A stretch of 57,089 nt of DNA from Rhodococcus sp. G-MC3 (GTDB taxonomy: Bacteria; Actinomycetota; Actinomycetes; Mycobacteriales; Mycobacteriaceae). The stretch spans positions 1 to 57,089 of the forward strand of contig NZ_JASISW010000029.1 of NCBI RefSeq assembly GCF_030063335.1, read 5' to 3'. Below are positions 51,025 to 57,089 of this stretch, piece by piece (the stretch's first letter is position 1; every line of letters starts with the position of its first letter). The notes below the pieces were generated by a model, which saw nothing but the letters and a program-made list of their open reading frames with translations, was not told the DNA's origin and did no database searches. The translations under genes and the position numbers were made by a program.

Positions 51025-51802
51025 CGAATTTCTTCTTCGGCGAATCGGTGGCAGGTTCGGGCAAAACCCCCGGGTACGGCTCGGCGAGTGCAGCCTTCTG
51101 CACCTCGAACAGTTGCTCGATGCCGGCCAATGCCGAGTCCAGCAACTTGTCCAGAGTCGAACGCGGAAAAGTGGCACCTTCGCCGGTGCCCTGAATCTCG
51201 ACGAGTGTTCCGGTGTCGGTCGCGACGACGTTCATGTCGACCTCGGCGCGCGAATCCTCCTCGTACGGAAGATCGAGGCGGACTCGTCCGTCGACAACGC
51301 CGACGCTGACTGCTGCGATACCGCACGAGATCGGCTGCGGATCGGCGAGACGGCCCGCGGCGCGGAGGTAGGTGACCGCGTCGCACAGAGCAACGTACGC
51401 GCCGGTGACCGCAGCGGTGCGAGTTCCTCCGTCTGCCTGGAGAACATCACAGTCGAGCGCGATCGTGTTCTCGCCGATAGCGGCAAGGTCGATGCACGCG
51501 CGCAGCGAGCGACCTACGAGACGCGAGATCTCCTGGGTGCGTCCGCCGACCTTGCCCTTGACGGACTCACGTCCGCTTCGGGTGTGGGTGGCAGCAGGAA
51601 GCATCGCGTACTCGGCGGTGAGCCAGCCGAGCCCGGATCCCTTACGCCAGCGCGGCACACCTTCCTCGACGCTTGCCGTGCACATCACCCTGGTGTTACC
51701 GAATTCGACCAGCACCGAACCTGCCGGGTTGCTGGTGAATCCGCGGGTGATCTTGATGGTGCGGAGTTCGTCGTCCGCTCGTCCGTCTTCTCGTCTCGAC
51801 AC
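51017..51802 (-). CDS. rph: Ribonuclease PH
   Basis: 261 residues. Phosphorolytic 3'-5' exoribonuclease that trims tRNA 3' ends. [75 protein letters not shown] and EIQGTGEG are the family signatures. GTG start. Typical length plus a short charged tail (DSPKKKFGG). In a row MBL-rph-rdgB-lipase on the minus strand. Confidence 0.92.
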   Translation of the reverse strand: MSRREDGRADDELRTIKITRGFTSNPAGSVLVEFGNTRVMCTASVEEGVPRWRKGSGLGWLTAEYAMLPAATHTRSGRESVKGKVGGRTQEISRLVGRSLRACIDLAAIGENTIALDCDVLQADGGTRTAAVTGAYVALCDAVTYLRAAGRLADPQPISCGIAAVSVGVVDGRVRLDLPYEEDSRAEVDMNVVATDTGTLVEIQGTGEGATFPRSTLDKLLDSALAGIEQLFEVQKAALAEPYPGVLPEPATDSPKKKFGG

Positions 51803-51859
51803 GCTGTCAGCCTATCTGGGTTCGTTCCGCAGGCTGCACTCACGAGCCTGACAAATCGA

Positions 51860-52618
51860 TCAGACGGTGAAGACATCCCCCGGCGATACGGCGTGCACCG
51901 GTCCACTGAACTCGGCCTTGGCCTCGGCGATGACATCCTCACGCGACGTCCACGGCGGGATATGCGTCAGCAGCAACTCCCCGACGCCTGCGTCGCGCGC
52001 AATCTGGCCGGCCTCGGTACCGGACAGGTGTACCCCTACGGGACGATCTGGGCTGTGGGTCCATGACGCTTCCGACAACAGCACGTCGGCACCGTGCGCG
52101 ATGTCCCGCACGGCCTGACACATGCCGGTGTCGCCGGTGTACGCGAAGATCTTTCCCGCACCGGTGGTCACCCTCATCCCGTACGACTCGGGCGGGTGAT
52201 AGACCTTGCGGGTCAACACGCTCAGCCGACCATGAGTGATGGTGCGGCCGTCTTCCCAACGTCGGAGATCGATCGTGTCGGACATGTCGTCGATCTGGCC
52301 TCCGCACTCTGCGGAGGCCACGCCGAGACGGAACGCGGTGTCCTTGGGTCCGTAGACCAGCGCACGACCCTCGGGCGGGTTCGGATGATAGCGACGCCAC
52401 ACCAGTAAACCGGGAACGTCGAGACAGTGGTCGGCATGAAGATGCGAAAGAAACACACTCACGTCGCCCGGATCCGCATACTTCTGGAGCGCACCCAGGA
52501 CACCGGGTCCGAAGTCCAGAACGACCGGCGAGGTTCCCGGTTCGTCGAGCAGATAACCCGACGCGGGGGAATCGGGTCCGGACACACTGCCCGAACATCC
52601 CAGGACGGTAATACGCAT
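51860..52618 (-). CDS. MBL-fold phosphodiesterase/RNase Z-like hydrolase (Rv1339 type)
   Basis: 252 residues from the ATG at 52618 (MRITVLGCSGSVSGPDSPASGYLL); in-frame starts 3 and 14 codons earlier are possible. Metal site SHLHADHCLD, second ligands in YTGDTG and LLTHIPPW (His). The M. tuberculosis counterpart in the same neighbourhood (Rv1339, from memory) is reported as an atypical cAMP phosphodiesterase. Lies 57 nt before rph in the same direction. Confidence 0.8.
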   Translation of the reverse strand: MRITVLGCSGSVSGPDSPASGYLLDEPGTSPVVLDFGPGVLGALQKYADPGDVSVFLSHLHADHCLDVPGLLVWRRYHPNPPEGRALVYGPKDTAFRLGVASAECGGQIDDMSDTIDLRRWEDGRTITHGRLSVLTRKVYHPPESYGMRVTTGAGKIFAYTGDTGMCQAVRDIAHGADVLLSEASWTHSPDRPVGVHLSGTEAGQIARDAGVGELLLTHIPPWTSREDVIAEAKAEFSGPVHAVSPGDVFTV

Positions 52619-52698
52619 GGAGGTCATGCTGCCACGAGATCGCCCGACGCCGAAACGCATCGGGCTTTTTCACTACCGAGCCACACGGGATGTCTGAG

Positions 52699-53328
52699 TC
52701 ACAGTGCTGCCGGTCCCACCGCTTTCTGCCGTCGAGCCTCGCGCGCGTCCGAGGACAGTGCCCACGCCGCGACTACTCCGCCTACCGCGCCGAAGAAGTG
52801 CCCCTGCCAGGAGATGCCAGGCGTGCTGGGCAGAACTCCCCACAGTGCACCGCCGTAGATGACGAACACGACGACGCCGAGAGCGAGTTGGCCGATGTTG
52901 CGGGCAAAGATTCCTCGCGTCAGCAAGTAGGCGATGAACCCGAAGACCAGGCTCGACGCCCCGATGTGGTTCGAGTAGGCACCACCGATCAGCCAGGTAC
53001 CGACGCCCGCGACGATCCAAATGATTCCCGTCGCCGTCAATCCGCGGCCGATGCCGGACAGCAGCACCAGGAAGCCCAGCACCAGGAGTGGGACCGTGTT
53101 GGCGATGAGGTGGGCCCAATCGTCGTGCAGCACCGGAGCGAACAGGATGCCCCACAGCCCGTCGACGGTGCGCGGATTGATACCCGCATCCTCGATCCGA
53201 CTGCCCGATGCCACGTCGATCAGCTCGATCACCCACAACAACACGACGAACCCACCGGTGTACATCGCAGCGGACTGCCACAAGGGACGCTTGGACGTCG
53301 GAGCCGGCAAGTAAGGGTTGGTGGTCAT
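52699..53328 (-). CDS. Rhomboid-family intramembrane serine protease
   Basis: 209 residues, about six membrane helices. Catalytic Ser in SNHIGASSLVFGFIAY and His in SWQGHFFGAVGG; HLIANTVPLLVLGFL and the loop WGILFAPVLHDDWAHL are typical of bacterial rhomboids. ATG at 53328 (MTTNPYLPAP); the frame continues upstream into the P1 peptidase gene without homology. Cleaves membrane protein substrates, unknown here. Confidence 0.85.
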   Translation of the reverse strand: MTTNPYLPAPTSKRPLWQSAAMYTGGFVVLLWVIELIDVASGSRIEDAGINPRTVDGLWGILFAPVLHDDWAHLIANTVPLLVLGFLVLLSGIGRGLTATGIIWIVAGVGTWLIGGAYSNHIGASSLVFGFIAYLLTRGIFARNIGQLALGVVVFVIYGGALWGVLPSTPGISWQGHFFGAVGGVVAAWALSSDAREARRQKAVGPAAL

Positions 53329-53383
53329 CGACAGAGGCCTTCCGTTCGGTCCTTCCAACGATACCGCCGGACGGACTGCGAAC

Positions 53384-54472
53384 TCAGGACTCGAACGCAG
53401 ACGGAAAGATTTGGCGATACGTCGGAATTCCTGCGATCGACGTCGCATCGAGCAGAGCACGAACGATGGCCCGTTCTACGACATCGGCCGCGACTGCCGT
53501 CACGGCGTCGAGAACGGGTAGGTCCTTGGTGAAGGCCTTGGGCATCGACGACTCGGTGACGACGGATCGTGTGCCCGTCGACAGAGCGAAGATCGTGTCG
53601 CCGTCCAACGGCGAATGTGCCGGCCGGATCGCCCGGGCCAAACCGTCGTGGCCGGCGACCGCGATTCGCTTGCACGAGGACGCCGTGAGGTCGACGTCGG
53701 TTGCCACGACGCCGATGGTGGTGTTGAGCGCGGTCCCCTTGGGGGCGAGCGAGTTGGCGTTCCACAGTTCGTGCACGTCGGGCTTACGCATTCCGAATGC
53801 TTGGGGACCTTTCGTTCCTACTCCCCACGGCAGCCCGGTTCTCGGATCGAAAACCGAACCCACGGGATTGGTGACGATGAGCGCCCCGACGGTAACTCCG
53901 TCCGCGGGCCCCCCGACGATGACCGTGCTCGCGGTACCGACGCCGCCTTTGAGGACTCCGGCGCGCGCCCCGACGCCCGCGCCGACCGTGCCGGTTGCAA
54001 AGTCTGCCGCTGCTGCTGCCGCCGCCGCGTACCCGTATTCGGCGGTCGGACGCGTCGACCAGTCGCCGACGGGAAGATCGAAGATGACCGCGGCAGGCAC
54101 GATCGGCACCACCTGGTCCGGACTACCCATGGCTATCCCGTGGCCGTGCTCTTCCAACCACGCCATGACGCCGTCGGCTGCGGCGAGACCGTACGCGCTG
54201 CCGCCCGTCAGCAGGATCGCGTTGATTTGCTGAACCGAATGACTGGGGTCGAGAAGGTCGGTCTCGCGCGTACCGGGCCCCCCGCCGCGAACATCGACTG
54301 CGGCGACCGCTCCCCCGAGCGCCCGCACGACGGTGCAGCCGGTGGCCGCGCCGGAGCCGAGAGTGGCCTCCGAATCCAGCTGGTGATGGTGCCCGACCAG
54401 CAGCCCGGACACATCGGTCAGGCAATCGCGAGGACCGGTCAGCGCTGAACCGGTTGGAGCAGGACCGGGCAC
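53384..54472 (-). CDS. P1-family peptidase (DmpA/BapA-like)
   Basis: 362 residues of the Ntn-type, self-processing aminopeptidase family. NAILLTGGSAYGLAAADGVMAWL and GVGARAGVLKGGVGTAS in the first half; GTALNTTIGVVATDVDLT holds the expected self-cleavage site with nucleophile Thr. Also an Ala-rich loop (YAAAAAAAADFATG). GTG start with AGGAGAACC upstream. Lies 10 nt after the DUF2017 gene, so part of the clpS operon. Confidence 0.85.
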   Translation of the reverse strand: MPGPAPTGSALTGPRDCLTDVSGLLVGHHHQLDSEATLGSGAATGCTVVRALGGAVAAVDVRGGGPGTRETDLLDPSHSVQQINAILLTGGSAYGLAAADGVMAWLEEHGHGIAMGSPDQVVPIVPAAVIFDLPVGDWSTRPTAEYGYAAAAAAAADFATGTVGAGVGARAGVLKGGVGTASTVIVGGPADGVTVGALIVTNPVGSVFDPRTGLPWGVGTKGPQAFGMRKPDVHELWNANSLAPKGTALNTTIGVVATDVDLTASSCKRIAVAGHDGLARAIRPAHSPLDGDTIFALSTGTRSVVTESSMPKAFTKDLPVLDAVTAVAADVVERAIVRALLDATSIAGIPTYRQIFPSAFES

Positions 54473-54482
54473 GGAGGTTCTC

Positions 54483-55052
54483 CTAGGGAGTGAGGACCTG
54501 CACGAGTGAATCCTGCATCCAGGTCAACCAGTGGTAGACGTCGAGATGGGGAGCGCGTGGATCCCCTTCGTCGAGAACCTCGGGAGTGTCCGCGTCGATA
54601 CCCAGGGTGGTTCCGAGCGCCAACCTTACGTCGTTCAGGCCCATCAGCCAGGCATCGGCTTGCTCGGTGGTCAGAACGATCTTGCCTCCCGACGCCGGCA
54701 GCGTGTTCAGGATGACGTTGCTCGCCAGAAGTTTGTCATCGATGATCTCAGGCTCGTACAGTCCGCGCAGTGCTCCGTTCAGGTCCGACGAGTCCGCGTC
54801 GCCGGACTCCGGATCCTGGCGGTGAAATTCGGGCAGGAGTCGCGCCAGCGCGGCGTCGGCGGGCGGGGTGTTGTGTCCCGTGCGCAGACCCGTCATCGCG
54901 GCCAGTTCGTCCTCGGGGGCGCCGGCAGCGCGATCGTTGAGCAGCCCCACGACCGACCCGACGAGCGATCTGAGAACCGACGCCTCGCGTGCATCCATGT
55001 CGGAGCGAATCTTGACTCCGCCGAGTGAGTTCTTCCTGCTCCACGTGCGCAC
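54483..55052 (-). CDS. DUF2017 protein (Rv1332-like)
   Basis: 189 residues from the GTG at 55052 (VRTWSRKN); GGAAG lies 8 nt upstream, and a TTG 9 nt earlier is the alternative. MDAREASVLRSLVGSVVGLLNDRAAGAPEDELAAMTGLRTG and DAWLMGLNDVRLALGTTLGID, YHWLTWMQDSLVQVL are the DUF2017 pattern. Always next to clpS in mycolic actinobacteria; role unknown, sometimes annotated as a regulator. Confidence 0.8.
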   Translation of the reverse strand: MRTWSRKNSLGGVKIRSDMDAREASVLRSLVGSVVGLLNDRAAGAPEDELAAMTGLRTGHNTPPADAALARLLPEFHRQDPESGDADSSDLNGALRGLYEPEIIDDKLLASNVILNTLPASGGKIVLTTEQADAWLMGLNDVRLALGTTLGIDADTPEVLDEGDPRAPHLDVYHWLTWMQDSLVQVLTP

Positions 55053-55076
55053 GTCGTACAACTTCCTTCGTGTCGG

Positions 55077-55427
55077 TTATTTGTCCTGCTGCATGGTGGC
55101 CCACAGTCCGGCGGCGTGAAGCTTCTTCACATCGGTCTCCATCTTGTCGCGTTCACCGCTGGAGACGACAGCTTTGCCCTCGGCGTGGACCTGCATCATC
55201 AGCTCGGTGGCTTTCGCCTTGCTGTAACCGAAGAGTTTCTGGAACACGTACGTCACGTAGTGCATGAGGTTCACCGGATCGTCCCAAACGATGGTCACCC
55301 AGGGCACATCGTGCGCCTCGTCCGCGGCCACCACGGTTGTCTCTGCTGGCACTGCCTGCGGGGATGCCGCCTCGGGCCGCACCTCGGCGACCTTGCCCTC
55401 GATCTCCGGTGCCGTCGATGAAGCCAT
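55077..55427 (-). CDS. clpS: ATP-dependent Clp protease adaptor ClpS
   Basis: 116 residues. A disordered N-terminus (about 40 aa), then the ClpS core [51 protein letters not shown]. The DDPVN and MHYV residues form the pocket for N-degron substrates, and VHxEG contacts ClpC. Delivers N-end rule substrates to the Clp protease. ATG at 55427; head of the clpS-DUF2017-P1 operon and divergent from pncB. Confidence 0.9.
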   Translation of the reverse strand: MASSTAPEIEGKVAEVRPEAASPQAVPAETTVVAADEAHDVPWVTIVWDDPVNLMHYVTYVFQKLFGYSKAKATELMMQVHAEGKAVVSSGERDKMETDVKKLHAAGLWATMQQDK

Positions 55428-55495
55428 GGGACCAGGGTACGACGAGCGGGGTGAACTGCACACCGTCACCCCCGCGCCTCGTAGTGTTGTCGGTT

Positions 55496-56842
55496 GTGCC
55501 TACCGCATCGACTTCCAGACCGGAGATAACGGACACTTTCCGTAGCTCCGCTCTCTTCACCGATCAGTACGAATACACGATGTTGTCGGCGGCGTTGGCC
55601 GACGGCACGGCGTTCATACCCTGCAGCTTCGAAGTGTTCGCGCGAAGACTGCCGAACGGCAGGCGCTACGGCGTCGTCGCAGGAACCGCGCGGTTCCTCG
55701 ACGCTCTCACCCGGTTCCGTTTCGGCGCCGACGAGCTCGAGATCGCGTCCAAATTCTTGGATGGCGGCACCATCGAATGGCTGAAGAACTACCGATTCAC
55801 CGGTGATGTCGACGGTTACCGCGAGGGTGAGCTCTATTTTCCCGGCTCGCCGGTGTTGTCGGTGCGCGGAACGTTCGCCGAGTGCGTGATTCTCGAAACC
55901 CTTGCACTGTCCATCCTCAATCACGACAGCGCCATCGCATCCGCGGCTGCCCGAATGACGAGCCAGGCAGGCACCCGTCCCATGATCGAAATGGGTTCGC
56001 GCCGCACCCACGAGGAAGCAGCGGTCGCATCGTCGCGTGCTGCGTACATCGCGGGGTTCTCGGCCACGTCCAATCTGGAAGCCGTCCGTCGCCACGGAGT
56101 TCCGGGCGCAGGAACATCGGCCCACGCGTTCACCCTGCTGTACAACGGCGCCGATGGACCCGACGAGAAGGCCGCATTCGCCGCTCAGATCCGTGCGCTC
56201 GGCGTGTCCACGACGCTGCTCGTGGACACGTACGACATCGCGCAGGGCGTTGCGAACGCGATCGAGGTCGCCGGTCCCGAACTCGGCGGAGTTCGCATCG
56301 ACTCCGGAGATCTGGGCGTGCTCGCCCGGCAAGTACGCCAACAGCTCGACGACCTGGGCGCCACCAAGACCCGGATCGTCGTCTCCGGTGACCTCGACGA
56401 ATACGCCATCGCTGCACTCCGCGCGGAACCAGTCGACTCCTATGGCGTCGGCACCTCGCTCGTCACCGGATCGGGCGCACCGACCGCGGGAATGGTCTAT
56501 AAGCTCGTCACCGTCGACGGCCGTCCCGTCGCGAAACGCAGCAGCCACAAGGAGTCTCGCGGCGGCGCGAAAGCTGCGCTTCGAACCGTGCGCTCCACCG
56601 GGACCGCGGTCGAGGAGATCGTCCACCCCTTCGGTAGCTCGCCGTCGATCGATGCCGGCCTCTCCGTGATCGAACTGAGCGTTCCACTCGTACGTGCCGG
56701 CGCCGAGGTCGACGGACTTCCGACACTCGTCGAGTCGCGCGCCTTGCTCGCAAGCCGAATGGTGAGCCTGCCGTGGGAAGGATTGAAGCTCTCGCAGGGT
56801 GAACCTGCGTTGCCGACTCGCTTCACTACTCCGCCCATGTGA
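55496..56842 (+). CDS. pncB: Nicotinate phosphoribosyltransferase
   Basis: 448 residues, equal to mycobacterial PncB1 as I remember it. [14 protein letters not shown] at the start, [55 protein letters not shown] and [24 protein letters not shown] (phosphate-binding), [11 protein letters not shown]. Makes nicotinate mononucleotide for NAD salvage (Preiss-Handler). GTG at 55496, divergent from clpS with a 68-bp gap. Confidence 0.92.
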   Translation: MPTASTSRPEITDTFRSSALFTDQYEYTMLSAALADGTAFIPCSFEVFARRLPNGRRYGVVAGTARFLDALTRFRFGADELEIASKFLDGGTIEWLKNYRFTGDVDGYREGELYFPGSPVLSVRGTFAECVILETLALSILNHDSAIASAAARMTSQAGTRPMIEMGSRRTHEEAAVASSRAAYIAGFSATSNLEAVRRHGVPGAGTSAHAFTLLYNGADGPDEKAAFAAQIRALGVSTTLLVDTYDIAQGVANAIEVAGPELGGVRIDSGDLGVLARQVRQQLDDLGATKTRIVVSGDLDEYAIAALRAEPVDSYGVGTSLVTGSGAPTAGMVYKLVTVDGRPVAKRSSHKESRGGAKAALRTVRSTGTAVEEIVHPFGSSPSIDAGLSVIELSVPLVRAGAEVDGLPTLVESRALLASRMVSLPWEGLKLSQGEPALPTRFTTPPM

Positions 56843-56918
56843 AGGGAAATACGTCCCCTGGAGCCTGTTGCTGAATTATTTTGTCGGTGATGGATCCTGC
56901 GGCAGGGCTGCGGTGTTT

Positions 56919-56959
56919 CGGTGCCCGATGGGGGGTGTATTTCCTGTCATCGGGCACCG
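56919..56959. terminator. Stem-loop terminator after pncB / at transposase end
   Basis: CGGTGCCCGATG (56919-56930) and CATCGGGCACCG (56948-56959), 12 bp perfect with a 17-nt loop, between the convergent pncB and transposase genes. Confidence 0.7.
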
Positions 56960-56982
56960 GGAGCCCGCAGGGCCCGTGCCGA

Positions 56983-57089
56983 TCAGGCGAGCAGTGCGCC
57001 TCGGGTGATGTTCTTGGTGGTGAACAGTCGTTGGAGGTTGGTCACCGCCGCGGCGAGGGTGAGTTCGGCGTTGACAGCGCCGAGTCCGC
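56983..57089 (-). CDS. DDE transposase, C-terminal end (cut by window edge)
   Basis: The minus strand reads GLGAVNAELTLAAAVTNLQR then LFTTKNITRGALLA and a TGA at 56983-56985. The pattern RGLxAVxAEx...AxxNLxR is the usual end of DDE transposases of the IS1182/IS4-like groups in actinobacteria. Only 34 residues are in the window, so family and completeness are uncertain. It marks an insertion downstream of pncB. Confidence 0.6.
   Translation of the reverse strand, partial: GLGAVNAELTLAAAVTNLQRLFTTKNITRGALLA

Overview
The window reads as chromosomal DNA of a high-GC actinobacterium of the Rhodococcus/Mycobacteriales type. This rests on a bacterial type I fatty acid synthase followed by acpS, on the block pncB-clpS-DUF2017-P1 peptidase-rhomboid-MBL-rph-rdgB-DUF3817 in the order remembered from Mycobacterium tuberculosis (around Rv1330c-Rv1343c), and on many GTG/TTG starts. 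Both ends run into transposase genes: IS256 type at the left, a DDE type (possibly IS1182-like) at the right.

Layout. (1) 1-5070 is an eroded accessory zone: start of an IS256 transposase, an orphan protein with a frame-broken small companion, a lipoprotein, an unknown protein split over two frames, the tail of a tyrosine recombinase, and a decayed ATP-dependent DNA ligase. (2) 5075-21815 is a catabolic island with three transcription blocks. A minus-strand set (flavin-dependent oxidoreductase, alpha/beta hydrolase, decarboxylase-type amidohydrolase) diverges from a MarR gene across two palindromes. A second minus-strand pair (alpha/beta hydrolase, amidohydrolase) diverges from a TetR gene. 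A long plus-strand block then carries an MHS-type transporter, gentisate-1,2-dioxygenase-like bicupin, FAH-family hydrolase, two-component flavin monooxygenase, flavin reductase fused to an IclR-type ligand domain, a third hydrolase, a second FAH protein, a VOC extradiol dioxygenase and a Dabb protein. Together they look like uptake, ester or C-C hydrolysis, decarboxylation, hydroxylation, ring cleavage and acylpyruvate hydrolysis of an aromatic compound that I cannot identify. (3) 21970-32220 is a mobile zone: a 5'-truncated IS1380 element, a small membrane protein between two near-identical 41-bp repeats, a broken integrase, and an integrated plasmid/ICE remnant (small unknowns, DUF2637, RHH partner, ParA, excisionase, XRE regulator, tyrosine integrase) ending at tRNA-Lys(CTT). 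(4) 32224-56842 is core genome: tRNA-Lys, DUF3618, bcp, an M20 peptidase with a frameshift, an actin-like-fold membrane protein, TetR, acpS, fas, an HhH protein, TetR, tRNA-Leu(TAG), and the rdgB/rph/clpS/pncB block.

The most interesting items are the doubled hydrolase-amidohydrolase catabolic system, including one amidohydrolase that lost the conserved catalytic His; the reductase-IclR fusion; a nested A-B-B-A set of palindromes in front of fas; a perfect 30-bp tandem array in front of the transporter operon; and paired palindromic operators in the MarR control region. All calls are from reading the sequence and remembered families; no searches were run.
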